A stretch of 64,000 nt of DNA from Palsa-360 sp963719875 (GTDB lineage: Bacteria; Acidobacteriota; Terriglobia; Acidiferrales; UBA7541). Positions 24,899 through 33,286 of this stretch are shown here, in pieces. Position numbers and translations under genes: made by a program. A model generated the notes under the pieces. That model was not told the origin of the DNA, did not search any database, and was given only the letters and a program-made list of their open reading frames with translations. Positions within the stretch are counted from its first letter, which is position 1, and every line of letters begins with the position of its first letter. The stretch covers positions 620,001 through 684,000 of the forward strand of contig CAVRDJ010000002.1 in the NCBI GenBank assembly GCA_963719875.1, in the 5' to 3' direction.

Positions 24899-25135
24899 TT
24901 ACGCTACCGCCTTGACTTCATTGCGGCAGACGTATGCGTCAACGGCGGCACGCCTGTAGCGGAAGCCGCCCCGCACCCTGACGTAGCTAATCGCAGGCGG
25001 TCTTTGCAGACGCATGCGGTCGAGGGTCTTCTTGGAGATGTTAAGGATTTGACAGACTTCTGCGGGGGTTAACAATCTGTCAGGATGCGCAGACGGAACT
25101 ACAGAAGCAGGTAAAACTGAGTTTTTCGAGGACAT
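24899..25135 (-). CDS. AlpA/excisionase-type HTH protein
   Basis: A 78-residue protein from ATG 25135 (a GTG two codons upstream is possible, with AAGGA before it). Residues about 20-65 form a MerR-like winged helix of the HTH-17/AlpA kind: LLTPAEVCQILNISKKTLDRM, then a basic wing (YVRVRGGFRYRRAAVDAYV). Proteins of this kind bend DNA in excision or activate the integrase. It is next to the integrase gene, in the same orientation. Confidence 0.78.
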   Translation of the reverse strand: MSSKNSVLPASVVPSAHPDRLLTPAEVCQILNISKKTLDRMRLQRPPAISYVRVRGGFRYRRAAVDAYVCRNEVKAVA

Positions 25136-25508
25136 GGACACGTATCCTTATTTGGATACTAGCCCATGCTTTTGGCGGTGGGTTTCCGACATCAGAATCC
25201 GAGAGGTCGGCATTACGCATGCGCCCAAGGTAGCCTTACAAGGCGTTTCTTGGGTCGGGCGGCTCCGCACCGTGGCAAACTCAACGGTAGAACCGATTTA
25301 GGGCTAACCTGCTAGTTGTCGCTACGTGGCATGCTGTTATAACCTCCCACGTAACACAGACATAGCCCACTATTCAATTTTCGCGGTCATTATATCACAT
25401 GATGATTCTTAAGTCAATATCCTTTTCTGGTTTGTTTTAGCCAGATTAGCCCAAACAAGGCTAAATCTGTCTAAATGTGTTAACTACGCGGCACATCCGT
25501 CCTGCTAA
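25136..25508. other. Non-coding region between integrase and excisionase genes
   Basis: A 370-base gap. It holds an inverted repeat at about 25443-25471 (AGATTAGCC, 7-base loop, GGCTAAATCT), an AT-rich stretch (25380-25435) and an ACGTGG/CCACGT pair (about 25332-25356). The promoter of the early operon should be here. The inverted repeat could be an Int/Xis arm site or a terminator without a T-run. Confidence 0.4.
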
Positions 25509-26795
25509 CTAATCACCATACGACGACATCTTCTCGGCACCGCTGCGGCCCGGCTTGCTCGTGGCATCAATATAGCGCATGAAAGACTTCAGATCTGTAT
25601 GCCCTGAGCAGGCCATGACTTCACGAAAGGGCGTGCCGTTACGAAGCATTACAGTGATATATGTCCGGCGGAAGCGGTGCAGTTCTGATCTACCGCTCAA
25701 CTCAAGCGCCCCATTTTTCTTCGCCAATTCTTGGACGGCCGCCCAAACTTTATGCAGTCTTCCGATCAGGTGGTCGTCCGGGTCGCCGTTACCGTTCGGG
25801 AAGATCAAGTTATGCTTCGAGAAACCGAGACGAGCCTTCCGCGCCATCAGTCGGTCATAAAGTTTTTGGCTCATCGGGATCTTACGATCGTTTTTGTTCT
25901 TCGGTTTCCAGCCCCAGTGATCCTTTTCTTGAACGTGAAAAACGTACTCGCCGTCTTCTTTCTTGATATCGCTCCACTGGGCGTGCATGGCTTCGCCGTC
26001 CCGGACCCCAAGGTTTATAAAGAACTGGATCAAATCCTGTTGGTCGATTGTAGCCGCGGTCATCAAGGCCCTGACTTCATCTTCCGAGTAGGTATCGATC
26101 GGCTTCAAGACTGGTTTTGGAGCATCATCGTAATCCAGTAAGCCTCGGTCTTCATTACCGGAGTTAAGATCCTTGCTTAATTTAATTCCGTTTTTCTTCA
26201 GGAAAGTCGTCAAGTAGCGGAAACGGTTCGCGACCGTGTTTTCGCGTTTTCCGGTCTTGCGCCGTTTCACGTTGGCGGGATCGAGTATCCACGCCTCGTG
26301 TTCCTGCAGCACCTTGTCGTCGATTTCATCCATGTATCTGACGCTGACGCTATCGCGGAAGTCTATGACAGCCTTGTTGTAGGCTTCGACGGACCGCGGC
26401 CGGCGTTTGTTCTTCAGGACCTTATCAGCATTGCTGGCAATATAGGCCTCAACAGCGTCGTGGATTGTCCGCCGTGTTTTGTCCGAGGCTTCTGCGGACT
26501 GGGGGTTCAAAGGTGCCTTGCCTTGCTTGATGCGCTCGGCATCTGCATCCAGGTTACGCCACTGCGTGAAAGCCTCGGCGAGATTCCTACCGAGTTTTGT
26601 GACTTCACGTTTTCCGTTAATCATCTTGCGGTAGATATAGGAAGTAGCGCCTTCAATCGGGACCGGAGTCTGGCGTTTGATTTCGATCGGCGCCCAGTAG
26701 AATTTTCCGTCAACTGACACCCGGGCGTACATCCCGTCCGCGTAAGTCACGCCGCCTACCTTTGGAAATTTTGGGGCCTCTGTTAAGATTTTCAT
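25509..26795 (-). CDS. Tyrosine integrase of the element
   Basis: A 428-residue site-specific recombinase. Residues about 110-225 form the core-binding SAM-like domain (TIHDAVEAYIASNADKVL). The catalytic domain holds Arg about 262 (LGVRDGE), a Lys in KNKNDRKIPM, His/Arg about 371-374 (HRFRRT), His in CSGHTD and Tyr about 407 (RYIDAT). The first 100 residues look like an arm-binding domain. The length is normal. Its 5' end lies 300 bases from the chromosomal DUF2207 gene, so the attachment site is expected in that gap. Confidence 0.9.
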   Translation of the reverse strand: MKILTEAPKFPKVGGVTYADGMYARVSVDGKFYWAPIEIKRQTPVPIEGATSYIYRKMINGKREVTKLGRNLAEAFTQWRNLDADAERIKQGKAPLNPQSAEASDKTRRTIHDAVEAYIASNADKVLKNKRRPRSVEAYNKAVIDFRDSVSVRYMDEIDDKVLQEHEAWILDPANVKRRKTGKRENTVANRFRYLTTFLKKNGIKLSKDLNSGNEDRGLLDYDDAPKPVLKPIDTYSEDEVRALMTAATIDQQDLIQFFINLGVRDGEAMHAQWSDIKKEDGEYVFHVQEKDHWGWKPKNKNDRKIPMSQKLYDRLMARKARLGFSKHNLIFPNGNGDPDDHLIGRLHKVWAAVQELAKKNGALELSGRSELHRFRRTYITVMLRNGTPFREVMACSGHTDLKSFMRYIDATSKPGRSGAEKMSSYGD

Positions 26796-27089
26796 CGTGT
26801 CGAGACCCGCATAGATTCGCTGCCGTTTCCAGGTTCAACCAGAGCATCGACACGATTCCAAACCTGGTGGGAGTCAATGATTCGGCACTCCACATTAATT
26901 TTCTCAAACTTGATCCGGACCGCTTGGCCTACTATCGGACTCATGCTAGCAACCGTTTCCACAGTAGCCTCTCTATCTAGATACAGTATGGCACACTATT
27001 GGCACAAAGTCAATAAAAATATTATAAACGCTTTGTTTTGTGTATGTAGATTAGAAGGTCAGCTTCGGTGTGACTGGCGACTAGCCGCA
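26796..27089. other. Right junction region of the element
   Basis: About 290 bases between integrase and the chromosomal DUF2207 gene. The AT-rich stretch around 26980-27050 (GGCACACTATTGGCACAAAG, then many A/T) is where element and chromosome should meet. I found no tRNA and no direct repeat with the left side long enough to be called an att core. Confidence 0.4.
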
Positions 27090-28910
27090 ATGGCTTTCAA
27101 TGCGAAGAAAATGCGCGGCCCAGTGGAGCTTCAGCGGCTAAAGCCGGTCTGTACAGCCGGGCTAAAGCCCGGCCCTCCTAGGCAAAACAATCTATTTCAG
27201 TGCTTCACGCTGCTGGTCTTACTCGTGTTTGCGTCCGCCGCGTCCGCGTCCGCGCGCGAGCTCAAAATCGAGAAATTTTACGCGGAAATTTTCGTCCAAC
27301 CGGATGCCACGCTGGACGTGACCGAGACCATCGAAGCGAATTTCATCGGCGTGTGGCATGGCCTGTACCGCACGATCCCCGTTGAGTATGTAACCCCGCA
27401 GGGATTCAACTATTCGCTCTTCGTGAAGCTCGATGGCGTAACCGATGCTGCGGGACAGTCGCTGAAGGTCGAATCCTCACGCCAAGGTCACTATCTGAAG
27501 TGGAAAATCTACATCGATGATGCGACTGACGCGAACCGGACCATTCATGTGCATTACCAGGTTCGCAATGGCTTGAAGTTTTTCGAGGATCATGACGAAC
27601 TCTACTGGAACGTGACCGGCGACGAATGGGACGTCCCCGTCGGGGATGCCAGCGCGCAAATCCTGATGCCGCAAGGCGTGACCGGAGTCCGGACAAACGA
27701 ATTCACAGGGTCGTACGGGTCTCACGCTCAAAACGCCGATGTAAAGGCGTCGGAAAACACCGTGGATGTGTCCATGCTGCGCCCCCTTTCGTTTCACGAG
27801 GGCCTGACGATCGTCGTTGGCTGGGATAAGGGTTTCGTGAAAGAGCCTGGGCCGAGCGATCAGGTCAACCAATTTCTTGCCAGTAATTGGCCTATCTTCC
27901 TTCCCATCCCTGTTTTCCTGTTCATGTTCTGGCTCTGGTACACGCGCGGGCGCGACCCGCGCGTCGGCCCGGTCGCCGTCCAGTATGCGCCCCCGGAGGG
28001 AATGACTCCGGCGGAGGCCGGGACTCTGGTGGATCAGGATGCCGCGATGCGCGACATCACCTCCACGATCGTGGATCTTGCCGTGCGCGGCTACATCGTA
28101 ATCGAGGAATTGGAGAAATCGAGCCTCATCGGGCTGATTTCCAACAAGGATTATGTGTTCCATCTGAAAAAAAGCCCGAAGGAATGGGCCGGGCTCAAGT
28201 CTCACGAGCTGGTTCTCCTCGCCGCCCTCTTCTCAAACGGTTTGCTCACGGATGTATTCCTTTCCAGCCTGCAAAATCAGTTTTATACGAATCTCCCCGG
28301 CATCAAGAACAGCATTTTTGACGAGCTGATGGAGCGAGGGTATTTTCAGCACCGCCCCGATTACGTGCGCAGCTCATTTGTGGGCGGCGGAATCGCTATG
28401 GGCGTAGTGTTATGCCTCCTTGGTAATGCGGTCGCGCAAAAAATGGGAATGGCGCCGGCGCCCTTCTTCATCGCGGGGATTCTTTCCGGAGGAATCATCG
28501 CGGGATTCGGCTGGTTCATGTCGGCTCGCACGCTGGAGGGAGTGAAAGCCTTTGCCGGGGTTCTTGGATTCGAGGATTTTCTGACGCACGTCGAGGCCGA
28601 CCACTTAACCCGGGTCGGCCAGACACCGGAGACCTTTGAGAAATTTCTGCCGTTCGCCATGGCCCTGGGCGTGGAAAAGAAATGGGTCGGGGCCTTCCAG
28701 AATATTTATTCGCAGCCGCCCTCCTGGTATCAGGGCGGGTACTATAACGGCGGGTTCCACCCGCTGATGTTTGTCACCAGCCTGGATATGATGACGTTGC
28801 GCGCGAATTCCGTTCTGGCGTCCGCTCCGCGTAGCAGTGGAGGTTCGGGCTTCGGCGGTGGTGGATCTTCCGGCGGTGGTTTCGGCGGCGGGGGTGGAGG
28901 AGGATTTTAG
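27090..28910 (+). CDS. DUF2207 membrane protein with Gly-rich tail
   Basis: A roughly 600-residue envelope protein of unknown function. A signal peptide-like segment (FTLLVLLVFASAASASA) precedes a beta-rich extracytoplasmic DUF2207 domain (KFYAEIFVQPDATLDVTE). Then come a membrane helix (IFLPIPVFLFMFWLW), a cytoplasmic part starting near YTRGRDPRVGPVAVQY, two more helices (GGGIAMGVVLCLLGNAV, GILSGGIIAGFGWF) and the tail typical of the family (SSGGGFGGGGGGGF). The true start is unsure: ATGs at 27090 and 27111 both lack a good binding site, and a copy of an interspersed repeat lies inside the coding start (27135-27172). Confidence 0.82.
   Translation: MAFNAKKMRGPVELQRLKPVCTAGLKPGPPRQNNLFQCFTLLVLLVFASAASASARELKIEKFYAEIFVQPDATLDVTETIEANFIGVWHGLYRTIPVEYVTPQGFNYSLFVKLDGVTDAAGQSLKVESSRQGHYLKWKIYIDDATDANRTIHVHYQVRNGLKFFEDHDELYWNVTGDEWDVPVGDASAQILMPQGVTGVRTNEFTGSYGSHAQNADVKASENTVDVSMLRPLSFHEGLTIVVGWDKGFVKEPGPSDQVNQFLASNWPIFLPIPVFLFMFWLWYTRGRDPRVGPVAVQYAPPEGMTPAEAGTLVDQDAAMRDITSTIVDLAVRGYIVIEELEKSSLIGLISNKDYVFHLKKSPKEWAGLKSHELVLLAALFSNGLLTDVFLSSLQNQFYTNLPGIKNSIFDELMERGYFQHRPDYVRSSFVGGGIAMGVVLCLLGNAVAQKMGMAPAPFFIAGILSGGIIAGFGWFMSARTLEGVKAFAGVLGFEDFLTHVEADHLTRVGQTPETFEKFLPFAMALGVEKKWVGAFQNIYSQPPSWYQGGYYNGGFHPLMFVTSLDMMTLRANSVLASAPRSSGGSGFGGGGSSGGGFGGGGGGGF
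27135..27172. repeat. Interspersed hairpin pair
   Basis: Two neighbouring hairpins, CGGCTAAAGCCG (27135-27146) and CCGGGCTAAAGCCCGG (27157-27172), built around the same TAAA loop. It resembles half of the long inverted repeats elsewhere in the window and overlaps the predicted N-terminus of the DUF2207 gene. Confidence 0.55.
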
Positions 28911-28925
28911 TCCTGGGTGTTGCAC

Positions 28926-28993
28926 CGCCGGCGTCTCGCCGGCGCTTTTGCGATTTGCGAAAGTCGGAAAAATCGCCGGCGAGGCGCCGGCGC
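28926..28993. repeat. Long inverted repeat, CGCCGGCG family
   Basis: Arms of 20 bases at 28926-28945 and 28974-28993, each itself made of two CGCCGGCG-type half-hairpins, with a 28-base loop. It lies between the convergent DUF2207 and ClC genes and could act as a two-way terminator. Confidence 0.7.
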
Positions 28994-28999
28994 TGCGAT

Positions 29000-31033
29000 C
29001 TACTGCCTGCTGGAAAGTTCTTCAATCTGCGAGACGACCTTGCGGCCGTTCTCATTCCGGTAGGTCACACGGACACGGTCCCCCAGAATTACTCCCCGCA
29101 CGGGTCTCCTCAGCGTGAACTCTTCGGCAGAGCCGCCCGAATCCGAATTCAATGCGAGGAGCATTTGATCGTCGGTGAGGGACTCGACCCGGCCAATGGC
29201 GACGCCCCCACTGCCTCCATTCTCGGAAATCGATCTTAGGTTTCGCAACCAGCCGTGGTCGCGGACCGATTCCTCGTGCAAATGGCCGCGCCACGACCCC
29301 ATCACGCTCGCGCGATTGATGTAACCAACCAGTTTCCGCGGGTCCTTGCGGTCGACTACCGGCAAACGTCCGATATTATTGTCGAGCATTTTCGTCATGG
29401 CGTCGAAGACGCGCTCGTCGGGATACGCCACCACCAGCGAGCGCGTGCCGGCATCGAGCACGCTCGTTTTGCCCTCCGGGTCTGCCTGCAACGCGCGTAA
29501 CAAATCGCCCTGCGTCACGAGCCCTTGCAAATTCCCGGCGGAATCCACGATGGGCAGCGCGTGGTGACGCGAAGTTTTCAGGTCGCCATCTGCGAATCGA
29601 TCCGCAGCAACCTGAACACTCTCTTCCGGAACGACCGTGGCGATGTCGCTGGCCATAACTTCCTCGACCTTGAACTGTTTGAGCGCGTTGCTTTCGTATT
29701 CTTGATTCGTGTGCAACCCTCGGCGCGCCAGCTTTTCCGTCATGATCGAGTTCGGCAGGTAGCGCAAGGCAATGGCGTCCGCAATCACGCAAACGAGCAT
29801 CAAGGGAAGCACCGCGTTGTAATCGCGAACAATCTCAAATGCGAACACGATGAACGCAAACGTGGCGCGCGAAGCCGCTCCGAAGACGGCCGCCATCGCC
29901 ACCAGCGCGCACGCGCCGGGGGATAAATGCGCGCTCGGGAAAACATCGTTCACGACCATCGCAAACACGCCGCCCATCGCTGCGGAAGACATAAACATCG
30001 GCGCCAGCAACCCGCCCGACGTGCCGGAGCCCAGTGAAAGCAGAAGTGCAACCGCTTTGCAAATGGCCACGAGGAGGAGGAGTTTCAAAGCCAGGTTGTT
30101 GTTCAGAATGTCCCCCAGCGTGTCGTATCCCACACCCAGCACTCGCGGCACGAAAAATCCAATGATGCCCAGCGCGAGCGCGCCGATGGCCGGATGCCAG
30201 AGTTCGGAAATCGGAAGGTGATCGAACGCATCCTCGATGAAATAGAGCGCCTTTGTAAAAACAATGGCCGCGCCCCCGCACAGAACACCAAGGACGAGGT
30301 AATACGGCAGGGCGCGGGGGATCCCGAAGTCCATCGGCAGGACATGAAACATCGGGCCGGCGCCCAGCAGGAGCTGGCGAACACTGGTCGCCAGCGTGGT
30401 CGCAATCACGAGGGGGACAAAGGAGCGTCCCCGAAATTCAAAAAGAAGAAGTTCAATCGCGAGGATGACTCCGGCGATGGGAGTATTGAATGTCGCGGCC
30501 ATGCCGGCTCCCGCGCCGCAAGCCAGCAAGACCTTGCGCTCCGCGGCAGTGGTCGAAACCAACTGGCCAATCAGCGAACCGAACGCCCCACCGGTTTGAA
30601 TAATCGGTCCCTCGGCGCCGAACGGGCCGCCGGTGCCAATCGCGATGGCCGCCGAGATGGGCTTGAGGATCGCGACTTTCGCTTCGATGCGGCTTTTCGT
30701 CGTCAGAACCGCTTCCATCGCTTCCGGGATGCCGTGCCCCTTGATTTTCGGCGAGCCATATTTCGCCATGAACCCGACAATGATTCCACCGATGACCGGA
30801 ATGACGATCGTCCACGGGCCGAGTTGGTTATTGGCCGGACTGCGAAATTGGAAGGACCACACGTGATAGAACGACAGATTGGTGATCAGTCCGATCAGGT
30901 TGTAGAGAAGAAACGCAACGATTCCGGCGATCACGCCTACGAGCCCTGCCAAGAGAGAAATGTAGCCGATACGAAACTGGCCGTGAGTCTGGCCGCGATC
31001 GGGAGGTGCACTGGCCTGAGAATTGGAACTCAA
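29000..31033 (-). CDS. ClC-type chloride channel/transporter with CBS domains
   Basis: A 677-residue inner-membrane ClC protein. The anion-pathway motifs are visible: KGHGIPEA (helix D), GAEGPIIQTGG with the gating Glu (helix F) and GTSGGLLAPM (helix N). Residues about 455-590 hold two CBS domains (VEEVMASDIATVVPEESV; then GYINRASVMGSWRG at the end), followed by about 85 residues of unknown type. It starts at TTG 31033 with GGAAGG upstream. CBS pairs regulate ClC gating by nucleotides in known members. It probably exchanges chloride for protons or conducts chloride or fluoride; the sequence does not decide which. Confidence 0.9.
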   Translation of the reverse strand: MSSNSQASAPPDRGQTHGQFRIGYISLLAGLVGVIAGIVAFLLYNLIGLITNLSFYHVWSFQFRSPANNQLGPWTIVIPVIGGIIVGFMAKYGSPKIKGHGIPEAMEAVLTTKSRIEAKVAILKPISAAIAIGTGGPFGAEGPIIQTGGAFGSLIGQLVSTTAAERKVLLACGAGAGMAATFNTPIAGVILAIELLLFEFRGRSFVPLVIATTLATSVRQLLLGAGPMFHVLPMDFGIPRALPYYLVLGVLCGGAAIVFTKALYFIEDAFDHLPISELWHPAIGALALGIIGFFVPRVLGVGYDTLGDILNNNLALKLLLLVAICKAVALLLSLGSGTSGGLLAPMFMSSAAMGGVFAMVVNDVFPSAHLSPGACALVAMAAVFGAASRATFAFIVFAFEIVRDYNAVLPLMLVCVIADAIALRYLPNSIMTEKLARRGLHTNQEYESNALKQFKVEEVMASDIATVVPEESVQVAADRFADGDLKTSRHHALPIVDSAGNLQGLVTQGDLLRALQADPEGKTSVLDAGTRSLVVAYPDERVFDAMTKMLDNNIGRLPVVDRKDPRKLVGYINRASVMGSWRGHLHEESVRDHGWLRNLRSISENGGSGGVAIGRVESLTDDQMLLALNSDSGGSAEEFTLRRPVRGVILGDRVRVTYRNENGRKVVSQIEELSSRQ

Positions 31034-31122
31034 AGTTTTGCCTTCCTGCCTTGCGGCGTGACAACGCGCCTTCGCGCATCGAGAGAATTTCCTGCGCGGG
31101 ATTCAACCGGCAGTTTGCATCT

Positions 31123-31578
31123 TCATGGCTTCGCCGCCGCATCCTTGGGCGTCCGTGTCGACCGGATCACCGCCGTCAGTGCGCGCACCAGCGCCGGCGC
31201 GGCTGTGCGAAGCTCCGAAATTCGCTGTTGGGCGAGCTTCGTGAGAATTTTTTCGCCGCGCGGGGTCAAATGCAAAATCACCTGGCGCCGGTCGCTCCGC
31301 GAGCGCTCGCGACGCAGGAGCTGCCTGCGCTCGAGGCGGTCCGCCAACTCCACCGCGCTGTGGTGGCGCATTTGCATGCGCTCGGCAATTTCCCGGATGC
31401 TCGGCTCGCGGCCGGCCGGCAGTCCGCGCAGGGCCAGCATGAGCAGATACTGCTGTGGCTCGAGCCCCGCGTTGCGCGCGGCTTCCTCGCTGCCGTTCAG
31501 GAATATCCGTATTTGATGTCGGAATTCCGCAAGGGCGCGGAATTCCACTGCCGTCATCGCGCCAGTGGACACTGCCAT
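31123..31578 (-). CDS. MarR-family transcription regulator
   Basis: A 151-residue dimeric winged-helix regulator. The MarR core is visible: LMLALRGLP, the recognition helix region IREIAERMQMRHHSAVELADRLE, and the wing RERSRSDRRQVILHLTPRGE. The N- and C-terminal helices would form the dimer interface. A perfect TATATCG/CGATATA inverted repeat overlaps its ribosome binding site, so it almost certainly represses itself. The ClC gene lies 89 bases downstream on the same strand and may be co-regulated. Confidence 0.9.
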   Translation of the reverse strand: MAVSTGAMTAVEFRALAEFRHQIRIFLNGSEEAARNAGLEPQQYLLMLALRGLPAGREPSIREIAERMQMRHHSAVELADRLERRQLLRRERSRSDRRQVILHLTPRGEKILTKLAQQRISELRTAAPALVRALTAVIRSTRTPKDAAAKP

Positions 31579-31580
31579 AT

Positions 31581-31599
31581 TATATCGCCCTCCGATATA
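31581..31599. promoter_or_regulatory. MarR operator candidate
   Basis: TATATCG, 5 bases, CGATATA: perfect 7-bp arms, 3 bases before the MarR start codon. The GGAGGG of the ribosome binding site lies across its centre and right half. Confidence 0.65.
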
Positions 31600-31665
31600 A
31601 ATACAAATTGCGATTCTCGCGTGGATGCTTATCCATTACTCCAAGCGGCCCGGCAAATCGCGCGC

Positions 31666-32115
31666 TCACATCGTTTTCTCGGAATCGAGCAGAAGGGTGA
31701 CCGGCCCGTCGTTGACCAGCTCGACCTGCATGTGCGCCTGGAACACACCGGTTTCTACCGCGACGCCGAGCGCGCGCATCGACCGGACAAATTCCTCGTA
31801 GAGAGAGTTGGCTACCTCGGGCGGAGCGGCCTGAATGTACGAAGGCCTCCGCCCCCCTCGGGTATCCCCGTACAGAGTGAACTGCGAAACGACCAGCGCG
31901 GCTCCTCCCATGTCGAGCAACGACCGGTTCATCTTCCCCGCGTCGTCGGAAAAAATTCGCAGATTTACGATTTTCTCGGCGAGGTAAGCCACCGCTTCGG
32001 TATTGTCCGTCCGGTGGACGCCGAGCAAGACCACTAGACCAGCGCCGATTTCTCCGGCGATGCGGCGGTCAACAGTGACTCTGGCACTGGTCACACGCTG
32101 GACGACGGCGCGCAC
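31666..32115 (-). CDS. dtd: D-aminoacyl-tRNA deacylase
   Basis: A 149-residue cytosolic enzyme that removes D-amino acids from mischarged tRNA. The two signature motifs are present: SQFTLYGD about residue 78 and NDGPVT about residue 136. GGRRPSYIQAA is the usual substrate-pocket stretch. I start it at GTG 32115, since the family begins MRAVVQRV here; a longer frame exists upstream without similarity. Confidence 0.93.
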   Translation of the reverse strand: MRAVVQRVTSARVTVDRRIAGEIGAGLVVLLGVHRTDNTEAVAYLAEKIVNLRIFSDDAGKMNRSLLDMGGAALVVSQFTLYGDTRGGRRPSYIQAAPPEVANSLYEEFVRSMRALGVAVETGVFQAHMQVELVNDGPVTLLLDSEKTM

Positions 32116-32146
32116 GATTCCCCTCCGAACGCGGGATTCTAACCTG

Positions 32147-32280
32147 AACCACAAATGAAATCACAGATAAACACGGATGAACACTGATAAAAGATGAGAA
32201 GAAGCCCTGGGAACTCCGAACGTTGTTTTTTCTTTTCATTTTTTCATCTGTGTTTATCTGTGTTCATCTGTGGTTTCAAA
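32147..32280. repeat. Long inverted repeat of ACAGATRAAC units
   Basis: The left arm (32147-32195) and right arm (about 32236-32280) are opposite-strand copies built of tandem ACAGATAAAC/ACAGATGAAC units. It lies between dtd and mutM. The right arm runs into the 3' end of the mutM coding sequence. Confidence 0.65.
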
Positions 32281-33143
32281 CTTCTCTTAGAGCCTCTGCG
32301 GCTCCGTGGAGGGGGCTGGCAACTCGGGCAAAAATGGCTGCTCCGGCCCGCCACGATCACACGGCGGATGATTCCCTTGCAACGAAAACACGGCTTCCCA
32401 TCGCGCTGATAGACGCGGTGACGGCGCTGGAATTCGCCGCGATTGCCTGCGGAATCGACATAGTCTGAGATGGAAGAGCCGCGAAAACTGATTGCGTCGG
32501 CCAGAACTTGCCGGACAGACCGGTGAAGCAGCAAGAGCTGCTTCTTCGTCAGATTTTGGGCGATCCGGGCCGGATGCAGGCGCGCACGGAACAAGCTTTC
32601 GTCCGCATAAATATTGCCGATCCCTCGCAATACCCTTTGATCGAGCAGCAACGCTTTGACGCGTGCGCGCCTCGATCCAAGATACCGGCAAAATTCCTCC
32701 GCGCTGATCTCCAGCGGCTCTTTTCCCAGGCGCCCAGTGAAATCTGCCAACCCTGATTCCGGGACGAGAAGCATGCGGCCAAAGCGACGGATGTCCGTGT
32801 AGCGCAGCTCGCGGCCATCGTCGAGAATAAAAAAGCCATGCGTGTGACGCGCAACAGATTCGCCGGACCGATTTAGCGTCAGTTGGCCAGTCATTCCAAG
32901 ATGGATGATGAGATAGAACTGCAAAAGCGGAATGGTTTGGCTGCCACAGGCCTCGAGCCCGATACATATAAATTTGCCCAGCCGCGTGACGTCTGAAATC
33001 CGCATTCCGGGGAGACGCTCTGCAATCGCCGCGGAGTCCTCCACGAAGTCCGTCTTGCCGAAACGCACTTCGACAATGCTGCGGCCCGGCAACGACAAGC
33101 GCAATCCGCGCACAACCGTTTCGACCTCAGGAAGTTCAGGCAT
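32244..33143 (-). CDS. mutM: Formamidopyrimidine-DNA glycosylase
   Basis: Base-excision repair enzyme that removes 8-oxoguanine and cuts the strand. It has the invariant N-terminus PELPEVETVVRGL (catalytic Pro2 and Glu3), the H2TH region (IGNIYADESLFRARLHP) and the C-terminal zinc finger CFRC ... CPSCQ. The family normally ends soon after the last Cys. Here about 24 residues follow, and the last 10 (KPQMNTDKHR) are coded by the intergenic ACAGATGAAC repeat, so the repeat has replaced the original stop. Confidence 0.93.
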   Translation of the reverse strand: MPELPEVETVVRGLRLSLPGRSIVEVRFGKTDFVEDSAAIAERLPGMRISDVTRLGKFICIGLEACGSQTIPLLQFYLIIHLGMTGQLTLNRSGESVARHTHGFFILDDGRELRYTDIRRFGRMLLVPESGLADFTGRLGKEPLEISAEEFCRYLGSRRARVKALLLDQRVLRGIGNIYADESLFRARLHPARIAQNLTKKQLLLLHRSVRQVLADAISFRGSSISDYVDSAGNRGEFQRRHRVYQRDGKPCFRCKGIIRRVIVAGRSSHFCPSCQPPPRSRRGSKRSLKPQMNTDKHR

Positions 33144-33286
33144 CAGGGAGTCTCATTCAAAATAGCACAATTAAACAGTGAGCATTCTGGAGCCAGAATC
33201 AGGCGGATTCTGAGAGGAAAAAACCGGCAACCCTTAACGGGAAAAAGGGTTCACGAATCACCAATCACGAGTCACTAATCACAATT

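Larger units (their letters stand above)
4205..26990. mobile_element. Integrative element, satellite- or prophage-like, about 23 kb
   Basis: The limits are approximate. The right end is set by a tyrosine integrase whose 5' end faces the chromosomal DUF2207 gene; the left end is set by the last gene of the minus-strand operon. Contents: integrase, AlpA/excisionase-type protein, PrimPol-helicase, candidate iteron origin, RHH regulator, second small tyrosine recombinase, HNH protein, two cold-shock-like proteins, and a long operon of unknown proteins including 820- and 474-residue ones. Only one Walker A motif is visible in the whole element (in the helicase), so no terminase or packaging ATPase is apparent. 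No portal, capsid, tail, lysis-enzyme or conjugation gene was recognised. Composition is AT-richer than the flanking chromosome. Confidence 0.65.

Noticed and set aside
30194..31516. 440-residue plus-strand frame opposite the ClC and MarR genes
   Set aside because: It spans two well-supported minus-strand genes and their spacer, and is Arg/Asp-rich as expected for an antisense GC frame.
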